A DNA stretch of 7,350 bases from an uncultured Bacillota bacterium (GCA_946546075.1 CAMNNV010000059.1:1-7350), one strand, 5' to 3'; shown: positions 1-6,572, counted from the first letter of the stretch. Program-made: numbers and translations. Notes: generated by a model not told the origin, from the sequence alone.

Positions 1-1279
1 CCTCTCTCACGTACTCTCTGTATTTATTATAATCCCGGACCTCAAAGTTGCCCGTGAGCACCGTCCCCTTATTCTCGTAAGCGATCTCGCTGATCCTGGC
101 GTTCTCGCAAAGGTACGACGTGATGCTCACTTTATCGTACGGTATGCACATCACGGCATCGACCCTGCCGCCAAAAAGTTTCGCTTTGACGAGTTCCACC
201 AGTTCGTCGATGTTCTCTCCCGTGCGGGCCGACACGAAGACGTACTCCGCATCCCCCGTACCAAACGGCGGCTCCGTAGCGATGTCCATCTTATTGTACA
301 CCATGATCCGCTCTTTGTCGTCCGCCCCCAGCTCACCGATGACCTTGTCCGTGACCTTGATCTGGAAATCCCGGTCCTCATAGGAGCTGTCCACCACGTG
401 GAGCAAAAGGTCTGCGTACCGCACCTCTTCGAGGGTGGATTTGAAAGCCTCCACCAGACTGTGCGGCAGCTTGCTGACGAAACCGACGGTATCGATGAGG
501 ATGAACTTGTCCCCCGTCTCCAGCTCGATCTCCCTGTGAGCCGTATCCAGCGTAGCAAAAAGCATGTCCTTCTCCGCCACCTGCTTCTCTTCCCTGCTGG
601 CCATGGCAAGGAGCCTGTTCATGATGGCCGATTTGCCGGAATTCGTGTATCCCACCAGGGCCACCACCGGCACTCCCGATTTCTCACGCCCGGCCCTCTG
701 GACCTGACGCGTCTTTTGGGCTTTGGCAAGCTCCGCCTTGATGTCGTCCATGCGGCTCTCGATGTGACGCCGGTCGGTCTCCAGCTTCTTCTCACCGGGA
801 CCTCTCGTACCGATGCCGCCTCCCAGCCTCGAAAGGGACCGTCCGAATCCCGTGAGCCTCGGCAGCCTGTACCGCAGCTGCGCCAGTTCCACCTGCAGCT
901 TGCCCTCTCTCGAGGTGGCTCTTCCCGCAAAGATGTCGAGTATGAGGATGGTCCGGTCGATCACCCGCACCCCCACGGCGTCCTCCAGGTTTCGGATCTG
1001 CGCCCCCGTAAGTTCGCTGTCGAAGATGACGGTATCCGCCTCCATATTCTCGCAAAGCTGCGCCAGTTCCTCCACCTTGCCCTTGCCGATCAGGGTGGCG
1101 GTATTCGGCCGTTCGAGAGCCTGGATCATCTGTCCCAGCACCCGCACGCCGGCAGCCTCTGCAAGCCCCTCCAGCTCCTCCATGGACCTTGTGATGTCCT
1201 CTTTTAGCTGGAGCCCTACGAGTATGGCACTGTATTCTTCTTCTCTTATGATCTCGTTGTTATCGTTGAATTTCAGCAT
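1..1279 (-). CDS. hflX: GTPase HflX (ribosome-splitting/rescue GTPase), 3' end cut by window edge
   Basis: TRAFAC-class GTPase that binds the large ribosomal subunit and splits stalled or hibernating ribosomes in the cytoplasm. I read 426 codons without a stop down to base 1; family members are about 410-430 residues, so only a few codons and the stop are missing. The N-terminal HflX domain spans about residues 15-190 and includes the glycine-rich linker GGGIGTRGPGE at 153-163. The G domain follows: P-loop GYTNSGKS (210-217), switch threonine in FATLDT (241-246), G3 DTVGF (263-267), G4 NKMD (329-332) and G5 SARTGEN (350-356), all intact. The start at 1279 has GGGAG 5 bases upstream and places the first conserved strand (AILVGLQL) near the N-terminus, as is usual. 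An in-frame ATG at 1321, with AGGAG 6 bases upstream, is a real alternative that would add 14 residues. The gene lies downstream of the codY terminator and may get partial read-through. Identity is secure; the start is not. Confidence 0.95.
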   Translation of the reverse strand, partial: MLKFNDNNEIIREEEYSAILVGLQLKEDITRSMEELEGLAEAAGVRVLGQMIQALERPNTATLIGKGKVEELAQLCENMEADTVIFDSELTGAQIRNLEDAVGVRVIDRTILILDIFAGRATSREGKLQVELAQLRYRLPRLTGFGRSLSRLGGGIGTRGPGEKKLETDRRHIESRMDDIKAELAKAQKTRQVQRAGREKSGVPVVALVGYTNSGKSAIMNRLLAMASREEKQVAEKDMLFATLDTAHREIELETGDKFILIDTVGFVSKLPHSLVEAFKSTLEEVRYADLLLHVVDSSYEDRDFQIKVTDKVIGELGADDKERIMVYNKMDIATEPPFGTGDAEYVFVSARTGENIDELVELVKAKLFGGRVDAVMCIPYDKVSITSYLCENARISEIAYENKGTVLTGNFEVRDYNKYREYVRE

Positions 1280-1333
1280 TTCATCTCCCGGACGCCGGGA
1301 TCTCCCCCATGATGCGCCCATCTTCTACTCCTC

Positions 1334-1362
1334 AATATACTGCAAAATGCCTCCGCCCTAAA
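1334..1362 (-). promoter_or_regulatory. Weak candidate promoter for hflX
   Basis: On the minus strand a TATATT element (1334-1339, one mismatch to TATAAT) lies 17 bases downstream of TTTAGG (1357-1362, only three matches to TTGACA). The -35 element would sit inside the loop of the codY terminator. If used, transcription would start near 1327, which would cut off the Shine-Dalgarno of the upstream ATG at 1321 and favour the 1279 start. The -35 is poor, so this is a tentative call; read-through from codY is the other way hflX could be transcribed. Confidence 0.2.
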
Positions 1363-1371
1363 GCGGAGGCA
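1343..1371 (-). terminator. Rho-independent terminator of codY
   Basis: Thirty bases after the codY stop there is a 9-bp perfect stem (arms 1348-1356 and 1363-1371, minus-strand arm TGCCTCCGC) with a 6-base loop. On the minus strand it is followed by TTTTGC. The stem is GC-rich and stable, but the U-run is only four bases, so some read-through into hflX is possible. Confidence 0.8.
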
Positions 1372-1400
1372 CTGTAGTTGTTATTGTCAGGATCGGAATG

Positions 1401-2174
1401 CTACCATTCCTTCTTGAGTTCTTCCTTGAGTTTCTTGTTGATGATCCTGATCCTCGTTCCCTTCATTCCCAGAGACTTCGACTCGATCACGCCGGCACTC
1501 TCCAGTTTCCTGAGGGCATTGACGATAACGGATCTTGTGATACCTGATCTGTCAGCGACCTTGCTGGCTACCAGCAGGCCTTCATTGCCTTCGAGTTCGG
1601 AGAAGATCTGCTGTACCGCCTCTGTCTCGGAATAGGACAGGGTACCGATCGCCATCTTGACCATGGCCATCTCGCGTTCTTCTGCTTCCTTCTCGATGGA
1701 CTTCGTTCTCTGGATCTCCAGACCGATAACGGCTGCTCCGTATTCGCCGAGAACGAGATCTTCGTCTTCAAACTCCGGGCTGTACCTTGCCATCATCAGC
1801 GTTCCCCATCTCTTGCCGCCTCCAATGATAGGGATGATGGTGTGGAGTTTATCTGCTGTGTCAAAATCGTATTTCAGTATCTTGAGGATCTCATCTCCGT
1901 TGATATTCGGAACGGTCTCCTTGATCTTCAGGAGCTCTTCGTTGTACTCTTCGGGGAAGATCTCATTACCTGTTTCGGGGTCCTGTACTGCGGAACTGTC
2001 CTCCTGGATCTTATAGTTGACGCCGATAATCTGCCCATTATCGTTGGCGACATAGACGTTCGCATCCATAAGATCACTCAGGACTGCGCACATCTCGTCA
2101 AAAGAGAACTTACCCGTTGGACTCTCCGTCAGAAGCCAGTTCAGCTTCCTTACTTTATTAAGTATATCGCCCAT
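1401..2174 (-). CDS. codY: Global transcriptional regulator CodY
   Basis: Cytoplasmic DNA-binding regulator of the Bacillota that represses amino-acid biosynthesis, transport and other stationary-phase genes when branched-chain amino acids and GTP are plentiful. At 257 residues it matches the family (259 in B. subtilis). The N-terminal GAF ligand-binding domain covers about 1-155, with FPEEY at 73-77 and IIPIIGGG at 113-120. A helical linker follows at about 156-180, then the winged helix-turn-helix, whose recognition region ASKVADRSGITRSVIVNALR (203-222) and following KLESAGVIESKSLGMKGT (223-240) are nearly invariant in the family. The region before FPEEY (residues 55-72) is unlike B. subtilis CodY, where it holds isoleucine-contacting residues. 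The ATG at 2174 is preceded by GAGGTGA (2184-2190) and is the only sensible start. The gene stands as its own unit: terminators upstream and downstream, a strong promoter and a CodY-box match in front, implying autoregulation. Confidence 0.98.
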   Translation of the reverse strand: MGDILNKVRKLNWLLTESPTGKFSFDEMCAVLSDLMDANVYVANDNGQIIGVNYKIQEDSSAVQDPETGNEIFPEEYNEELLKIKETVPNINGDEILKILKYDFDTADKLHTIIPIIGGGKRWGTLMMARYSPEFEDEDLVLGEYGAAVIGLEIQRTKSIEKEAEEREMAMVKMAIGTLSYSETEAVQQIFSELEGNEGLLVASKVADRSGITRSVIVNALRKLESAGVIESKSLGMKGTRIRIINKKLKEELKKEW

Positions 2175-2218
2175 TTTAAATATTCACCTCGTAATAGCAA
2201 CTATATGTTTACTCAATT

Positions 2219-2247
2219 ATTATACTTTGATTTGTGTGAATAGGCAA
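2219..2247 (-). promoter_or_regulatory. Sigma-A-type promoter of codY
   Basis: On the minus strand TTGCCT (2242-2247, 4/6 to the -35 consensus) is followed after exactly 17 bases by a perfect TATAAT (2219-2224). Transcription should begin near 2212, giving a leader of roughly 38 bases that ends in the GAGGTGA Shine-Dalgarno and the codY ATG. Confidence 0.8.
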
Positions 2248-2250
2248 GAC

Positions 2251-2270
2251 TTTTTAGACTTTTCTAAAAA
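2251..2270. repeat. 8-bp perfect inverted repeat upstream of the codY -35 element
   Basis: TTTTTAGA (2251-2258) and TCTAAAAA (2263-2270) are perfect inverted copies separated by CTTT. The repeat begins three bases beyond the -35 hexamer of the codY promoter and overlaps the CodY-box match at 2258-2272. It could be an operator half of a larger CodY site, a separate operator, or a chance feature of AT-rich DNA. Confidence 0.5.
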
Positions 2271-2272
2271 TT
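2258..2272. promoter_or_regulatory. Putative CodY-binding box (autoregulatory site)
   Basis: The plus-strand 15-mer ACTTTTCTAAAAATT matches the CodY consensus AATTTTCWGAAAATT at 13 of 15 positions; the mismatches are positions 2 and 9. It lies 10 bases upstream of the codY -35 hexamer, about -46 to -60 from the expected transcription start. A weaker 10/15 match overlaps at 2269-2283; overlapping CodY boxes are known in other species. The match is seen directly; binding and the sign of regulation are inferred. Confidence 0.6.
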
Positions 2273-2368
2273 TCTCGAAATATAGACAATTATCATTTAT
2301 TTGCTTTATATGGCCGTTTATCTCGCGCAGTTTCAACATTAGTTTGCTGTATTTTCTCATGTTTCCAT

Positions 2369-2400
2369 AAAAAAACACTCTTTATCACGGCAAAGAGCGT
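2369..2400 (-). terminator. Strong rho-independent terminator at the end of topA-hslV-hslU
   Basis: On the minus strand a 9-bp stem (arms 2392-2400 and 2375-2383, one G-U wobble) with an 8-base loop is followed directly by a run of T (the complement of seven A at 2369-2375, one of which can close the stem). This is a textbook intrinsic terminator about 70 bases after the hslU stop. It isolates codY from the upstream genes. Confidence 0.88.
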
Positions 2401-2431
2401 ATATTTATGCAAAACACGACGTATATCGGCC

Positions 2432-2460
2432 AAAAGCAAGCCCGGGCCGCGGCCCGGGCT
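2432..2460 (-). terminator. GC-rich hairpin just after hslU, first of two tandem terminators
   Basis: Bases 2439-2460 form a perfect 22-bp palindrome (11-base arms, each made only of G and C except the outermost A/T), beginning 9 bases past the hslU stop codon. On the minus strand it is followed by TGCTTTTGG, a short and interrupted U-run. Alone it may pause or protect the mRNA 3' end rather than terminate fully; the classical terminator at 2369-2400 backs it up. Confidence 0.6.
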
Positions 2461-2468
2461 CGATACCC

Positions 2469-3908
2469 TTACAGGATGTATTTATCCAGATCTTCTTCGT
2501 GGATCTTTTCTTCGAATTTGTCCTGCACGTACTGCTTGTCGATGACGATTTTTTCTTCATCGATGTCAGGAATGTTGAAGGAAATATCTTCGAGAAGCTT
2601 CTCCATGATGGTGTGGAGTCTTCTTGCTCCGATGTTTTCGGTCTGCTCGTTGAGCAGGAATGCCATCGTTGCGATCTCGTCTACCGCTTCATCGGTGAAC
2701 TCGATGCTCACGCCCTCTGTCTCGAGAAGTGCTTTGTGCTGCTTGAGCAGAGCGTTCTCCGGGATGGTGAGGATCTTGACGAAGGTATCCTTGTCCAGGT
2801 TGCTGAGCTCTACGCGGATCGGGAAACGGCCCTGCAGTTCCGGGATCAGATCCGTAGGCTTCGCTGTGTGGAATGCACCTGCACCGATGAACAGGATGTG
2901 GTCTGTCTTGACCGGACCGTGCTTCGTATTGACGACGCTTCCTTCTACGATCGGCAGGATGTCTCTCTGGACACCTTCACGTGATACGTCAGCGCCGCTT
3001 CTGTATCCGGAGCCGGAAGCGATCTTATCGATCTCATCGATAAAGATGATGCCGTTCTGCTCGCAGTTTGCCAGAGCGTCCTCTTCCACCTGATCCATGT
3101 CGATGAGGTTCTGCGCTTCCTCTTCTCTCAGGATCTTGCGGGCATCCTTTACTTTGACCTTCTTGTTCTTCATCTTCTTCGGAGCCATGTCGCCGAAGAT
3201 GTTGCCGATGGCGATGCTCATGCCTTCGTTGCCCATATCCAGCTGGTTCGTCTTCGGAGCATCCGTCACCTGGATCTCGATGTACTGCTCTTCGAGAAGT
3301 CCTTCACGCAGCTGCTGGCGGACCTGCTCTCTGGCAAGTTCCACGTCGCGGCCTTCCTCGGAATTCGCTTCCTTCTGCGCCTGCTGCTGCTCATACTGTT
3401 CCTTCTGTGTGAGGTAGCCGGTGTTGCCCAGGATGAAGTCAAATGGCCCTCTGTTGGTGTTTCCTGCCGGCTTCTTGTTCTTTCCCGGGATGATGGCTTC
3501 GATGATCTTCTCTTCTGCGATCTCGTCCGCGATGGAGTACTTCTCCTCCAGCATGGACTGCTTCGTGATGCGGATGGATGCCTCCATCAGGTCTCGGATC
3601 ATGGAATCCACGTCTCTTCCGACGTAGCCGACTTCCGTGAACTTGGTAGCCTCCACCTTGACGAAAGGCGCGTCCATAAGCTTTGCGAGACGTCTTGCGA
3701 TCTCCGTCTTACCGCAGCCGGTAGGTCCCATCATCAGGATGTTCTTCGGCGTGATCTCCTCTCTCATCTCGTCGGAGAGAAGGCTTCTTCTGTATCTGTT
3801 TCTCAGGGCGATGGCCACCATCTTCTTGGCCTCGTCCTGACCGATGATATATTTGTCCAGTTCTTCTACGATCTCTTTTGGAGTCATCTGATAAAGTTTG
3901 TTCGCCAT
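2469..3908 (-). CDS. hslU: ATP-dependent protease ATPase subunit HslU (ClpY)
   Basis: AAA+ unfoldase that forms a hexameric ring, unfolds protein substrates and threads them into the HslV peptidase in the cytoplasm. Its 479 residues are slightly more than in B. subtilis (467) or E. coli (443), the difference probably lying in the charged I-domain. Seen in order: N-domain with IIGQDEAKK (21-29); Walker A GPTGCGKT (61-68); pore loop GYVG (94-97); Gln/Glu-rich I-domain (about 112-245); Walker B IIFIDEID (287-294); arginine-finger candidate R361 in ELQGRFPIRVEL; sensor-2 GARR (427-430); C-terminal tail EDLDKYIL, the segment that docks into HslV. The ATG at 3908 is chosen because it starts MANKLYQMTPKEIV and has AGGAGG (3915-3920) 6 bases upstream. 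The reading frame stays open further upstream, but that part overlaps hslV and has no HslU similarity. It follows hslV by 10 bp and its Shine-Dalgarno overlaps the hslV stop. Confidence 0.98.
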   Translation of the reverse strand: MANKLYQMTPKEIVEELDKYIIGQDEAKKMVAIALRNRYRRSLLSDEMREEITPKNILMMGPTGCGKTEIARRLAKLMDAPFVKVEATKFTEVGYVGRDVDSMIRDLMEASIRITKQSMLEEKYSIADEIAEEKIIEAIIPGKNKKPAGNTNRGPFDFILGNTGYLTQKEQYEQQQAQKEANSEEGRDVELAREQVRQQLREGLLEEQYIEIQVTDAPKTNQLDMGNEGMSIAIGNIFGDMAPKKMKNKKVKVKDARKILREEEAQNLIDMDQVEEDALANCEQNGIIFIDEIDKIASGSGYRSGADVSREGVQRDILPIVEGSVVNTKHGPVKTDHILFIGAGAFHTAKPTDLIPELQGRFPIRVELSNLDKDTFVKILTIPENALLKQHKALLETEGVSIEFTDEAVDEIATMAFLLNEQTENIGARRLHTIMEKLLEDISFNIPDIDEEKIVIDKQYVQDKFEEKIHEEDLDKYIL

Positions 3909-3914
3909 GATGTA

Positions 3915-3920
3915 CCTCCT
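3915..3920 (-). promoter_or_regulatory. hslU Shine-Dalgarno overlapping the hslV stop codon
   Basis: AGGAGG on the minus strand, 6 bases before the hslU ATG. It shares two bases with the TAG that ends hslV (3919-3921). A ribosome terminating on hslV covers this site, so translation of the ATPase is probably coupled to that of the peptidase. Confidence 0.85.
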
Positions 3921-4455
3921 ATAATTTCTCCACCGTGATGTGGTCATTGGTGTATACGCAGATGGATGATGCGATCTCCAGGGACTTCTGAACGATCGTT
4001 GCTGCATCAAGATCTGTGTTGTTGTACAGGGCGTTTGCCGCAGCGTATGCGTAGTTACCGCCGGAACCGATGGCAACAAAAGGCTGGTCAGGTTCGATGA
4101 CCTCACCGTTTCCCGAAATGACGAGAAGATCCTCTTTGTCCGCTACGATCATGAGAGCCTCGAGATTTCTCGTTGCCTTATCCGATCTCCAAAGCTGTGC
4201 CAGTGCAACGGCCGCGCGCTTGAGGTTACCACCGTGCTCGTCGAGTTTGCCTTCGAACTTTTCTGTCAGAGAGAAGGCGTCTGCAACGGATCCTGCGAAA
4301 CCGGTAAGCACCGTGTTCTTGTAGATCTTCTTGACCTTCTTCGCACCGTTTTTCATGATGGCTGTCTCGCCCATGGTGACCTGCCCGTCACCGCCTATGC
4401 ACACATCTCCGTCTTTTTTTACGGCGCAAATGGTGGTGGCATGAAATTCTATCAT
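3919..4455 (-). CDS. hslV: ATP-dependent protease peptidase subunit HslV (ClpQ)
   Basis: Proteasome-beta-like N-terminal nucleophile peptidase that assembles as two stacked hexamers and degrades proteins delivered by HslU. The 178-residue product matches the family. It begins MIEFHATTICAV; the TT at 7-8 aligns with Thr1-Thr2 of mature E. coli HslV. The catalytic helpers are in place: D23 in GGDGQ and K40 in AKKV, with GFAGSVADAF (52-61) and IGSGGNYA (129-136) also typical. Thr7 becomes the nucleophile only if the six-residue leader is removed. B. subtilis ClpQ, which starts MSSFHATT, has been reported to use an N-terminal serine instead; this protein has isoleucine at position 2, so that option is not open. 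The ATG at 4455 has AGGAGG 7 bases upstream. It lies 2 bp after topA and 10 bp before hslU. Confidence 0.97.
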   Translation of the reverse strand: MIEFHATTICAVKKDGDVCIGGDGQVTMGETAIMKNGAKKVKKIYKNTVLTGFAGSVADAFSLTEKFEGKLDEHGGNLKRAAVALAQLWRSDKATRNLEALMIVADKEDLLVISGNGEVIEPDQPFVAIGSGGNYAYAAANALYNNTDLDAATIVQKSLEIASSICVYTNDHITVEKL

Positions 4456-4457
4456 CG

Positions 4458-6518
4458 CTATTCCTCCTTATAATCGCATTCACGATTTGAACATTCGTAT
4501 TTCTTGCCTTTGCCCGGCTTCTCCACGAGAAGAGATCCGCAGTCAGGACATTTCCTGTTCACCGGTTTGTTCCAGTACGCCTGATCGCAGTCAGGATAAC
4601 CGCTGCATCCGTAGAAGATCCTGCCGCTTCTTCCGCGCTTCTGGACGATGTCCTTGCCGCACTTCGGGCACTTGACCCCGATGGTCTCGATGATCGGCTT
4701 CGTGTTCTTGCATTCCGGATAGCCGCTGCAGGCAGCGAATGTACCGAACCTGCCGTGCTTCTTGACCATAGGCCTTCCGCACTTCTCGCAAAGCTCGCCC
4801 GTAGGTTCCGGCTCGATGTCGACTCTTTCGATTTCTTTATCGGCTTTCTCAAGTTCTTCCTTGAAGCCGCCGTAGAAGTCACGGATGACGTTTTTCCATG
4901 GAACGTTCTCTACTTCGACGTCGTCCAGTCTTTGCTCCATCTGGGCGGTGAAGTCCGCATCCACGATCTCTTTGAAGTACTCGCTCATCATGTCTGTGAC
5001 AATGAATCCCAGATCGGTCGGAACGAGGGACTTCTTCTCTTTCTTGACGTATCTGCGCTCGGTCAGCGTGGCGACGATCGGAGCGTAAGTACTCGGCCTT
5101 CCGATCTCCTTGTCTTCCAGTTCCTTGACCAGGCTCGCCTCGGTGAATCTGGCAGGCGGCTGGGTGAAGTTCTGCTCAGGATCTACGGAAGTCGCAGTGA
5201 GTTTCTCGCCCGCTTCCAGATCCGGCAGCAGTTTGTTCAGATCTGCGTCCTTGCCCGGCGGGTTGACCTTGAGGAATCCGTCGAACTGGAGCTTGTTGCC
5301 GCTGGCTCTAAAAGTATACCTGCCGTTATCGATGGCAGCGCTTCTCGCTTTGAAGGTAGCTGCAGCCATCTGGCTGGCAACGAATCGTATCCATATCAGT
5401 CTGTATAACTTGTATTGATCTTTTGTCAGAGAATCCTTGATCAGATCCGGCTCTAATTCCACCCGGGACGGCCTGATGGCTTCGTGCGCATCCTGGACGT
5501 CCTTCTTCCTGTTGGAATAGTAGTTGTTGCCGTAATAATTCTCTCCGTGGCGCGAGATGATATACTCTCTCGCTGCTGCTCTTGCTTCCTCGGAGATCCT
5601 CACGGAGTCCGTTCTGATGTAGGAGACGAGACCGATGGTCCCCTGCCCGGCAACGTCGATACCTTCGTAGAGCTGCTGAGCCACCATCATCGTCTTTCTT
5701 GATGTGAAATTGATCTTGTTGGCAGCATCCTGCTGGAGGCTGCTTGTGGTATATGGAGCAGCCGGTCTTCTGGAACGTTCTTTCTCTTCCATGGACTTGA
5801 CGATGTACTCGCCCTTGCCGAGCTCATCCAGTACTGCGTCTGCGTGCTCCTTGTCAGGGATATTGATCTTCTTGCCATCGCACTCAGCGAGTTTGGCTGT
5901 GAATCCCTTGTCCTTATCAAAATCTGCCGTGATCGTCCAGTACTCTTCCGGTACGAAATTCCGGATGAGATTCTCCCTGTCGCAGATGATCTTCAGGGCT
6001 GCCGACTGTACGCGTCCTGCGCTGAGGCCCCTTCTGACCTTGCGCCAAAGAAGCGGACTGATCTGGTAACCTACCAGTCTGTCCAGGACTCTTCTGGCCT
6101 GCTGTGCGTCTACGAGGCTGATGTCGATCGGTCTCGGATTCTTGATGGCTTCCTTGACCGCCTTTGATGTGATCTCATTGAACACGATCCTGCACTTCGA
6201 GGATGCATCGATCCCCAAAAGGAATGCCAGGTGCCATGAGATCGCTTCTCCTTCTCTATCCGGGTCGGTCGCGAGATACACTTTTGATGCGTTCTTCGCT
6301 TCCTTCTTGAGTTCTTTGATCAGTGCTCCCTTGCCCCTGATGGAAATGTACTGTGGCTCGAAGTCGTTCTCGATATCCACCCCGAGTTTGCTCTTCGGGA
6401 GATCTCGCACGTGTCCGACCGAAGCCATTACCTTGTATCTGCTTCCGAGGAATTTCCCTATTGTCTTGGCCTTTGATGGTGATTCTACGATTACTAAAGT
6501 TTTTTTAGCTGCCGCCAT
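4458..6518 (-). CDS. topA: DNA topoisomerase I (type IA)
   Basis: Relaxes negative supercoils by single-strand passage, balancing gyrase and removing supercoils behind RNA polymerase. The product has 686 residues, a normal Bacillota length. Toprim domain: acidic E12 in VESPSKAKTIGKFL and D85/D87/E89 in ATDPDREGEA. The catalytic tyrosine is Y300 in SYIRTDS. The strand-binding core continues with QDAHEAIRPS (342-351) and EIGRPSTYAPIV (471-482). The C-terminus carries three four-cysteine zinc ribbons: C577/C580/C597/C603, C617/C620/C638/C644 and C657/C660/C676/C681, all complete. The ATG at 6518 has AAAGGAG ending 5 bases upstream. It follows dprA by about 70 bp containing its own promoter, and its last codons (Lys-Glu-Glu) encode the Shine-Dalgarno of hslV, so topA and hslVU are very likely one transcript. 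Confidence 0.98.
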   Translation of the reverse strand: MAAAKKTLVIVESPSKAKTIGKFLGSRYKVMASVGHVRDLPKSKLGVDIENDFEPQYISIRGKGALIKELKKEAKNASKVYLATDPDREGEAISWHLAFLLGIDASSKCRIVFNEITSKAVKEAIKNPRPIDISLVDAQQARRVLDRLVGYQISPLLWRKVRRGLSAGRVQSAALKIICDRENLIRNFVPEEYWTITADFDKDKGFTAKLAECDGKKINIPDKEHADAVLDELGKGEYIVKSMEEKERSRRPAAPYTTSSLQQDAANKINFTSRKTMMVAQQLYEGIDVAGQGTIGLVSYIRTDSVRISEEARAAAREYIISRHGENYYGNNYYSNRKKDVQDAHEAIRPSRVELEPDLIKDSLTKDQYKLYRLIWIRFVASQMAAATFKARSAAIDNGRYTFRASGNKLQFDGFLKVNPPGKDADLNKLLPDLEAGEKLTATSVDPEQNFTQPPARFTEASLVKELEDKEIGRPSTYAPIVATLTERRYVKKEKKSLVPTDLGFIVTDMMSEYFKEIVDADFTAQMEQRLDDVEVENVPWKNVIRDFYGGFKEELEKADKEIERVDIEPEPTGELCEKCGRPMVKKHGRFGTFAACSGYPECKNTKPIIETIGVKCPKCGKDIVQKRGRSGRIFYGCSGYPDCDQAYWNKPVNRKCPDCGSLLVEKPGKGKKYECSNRECDYKEE
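4463..4468 (-). promoter_or_regulatory. hslV Shine-Dalgarno inside the last codons of topA
   Basis: AGGAGG on the minus strand lies within the final Lys-Glu-Glu codons of topA, 7 bases before the hslV ATG. The topA stop TAG (4458-4460) falls between site and start, leaving a 2-bp gap between genes. This layout favours re-initiation after topA translation. Confidence 0.85.
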
Positions 6519-6547
6519 GGGAACTCCTTTCTTTTCCTACATTATAT

Positions 6548-6568
6548 AACTGCAAACGTTCTACAGTT
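6548..6568 (-). other. Imperfect hairpin at the predicted 5' end of the topA transcript
   Basis: On the minus strand AACTGTAG and TTGCAGTT flank a 5-base loop and can form eight pairs, two of them G-U. The element starts about where transcription from the promoter at 6573-6601 should begin, so it would sit at the very 5' end of the mRNA. It has no U-run and is not a dprA terminator. It might stabilise the message; this is an inference from position only. Confidence 0.35.
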
Positions 6569-6572
6569 GTTG

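Noticed and set aside
398..1207. A 269-codon plus-strand open frame opposite hflX
   Set aside because: It lies entirely antisense to a well-conserved GTPase with all five G motifs. The translation is low-complexity (rich in His, Leu, Arg, Pro), matches no family I know, and is the usual by-product of GC-rich codons on the other strand.
1395..1410. Inverted repeat GGAATG/CATTCC spanning the codY stop codon
   Set aside because: Six-base stem with no U-run, followed within 25 bases by a proper terminator; too short to assign a role.
2282..2302. Possible Fur/PerR-like box upstream of codY (ATTATCA half-site)
   Set aside because: Only one 7-base half matches TGATAAT-N-ATTATCA; the other half is absent.
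3909..4106. N-terminal extension of hslU by 66 codons into hslV
   Set aside because: The frame is open, but the extension overlaps hslV in another frame, is Ser/Thr/Pro-rich without HslU similarity, and the ATG at 3908 has a perfect Shine-Dalgarno and the expected N-terminus.
4755..5408. Long plus-strand frames opposite topA (and similar ones opposite hslU, such as 2407-3093)
   Set aside because: They mirror conserved protein-coding sequence, have no recognisable domain, and lack a convincing ribosome binding site.
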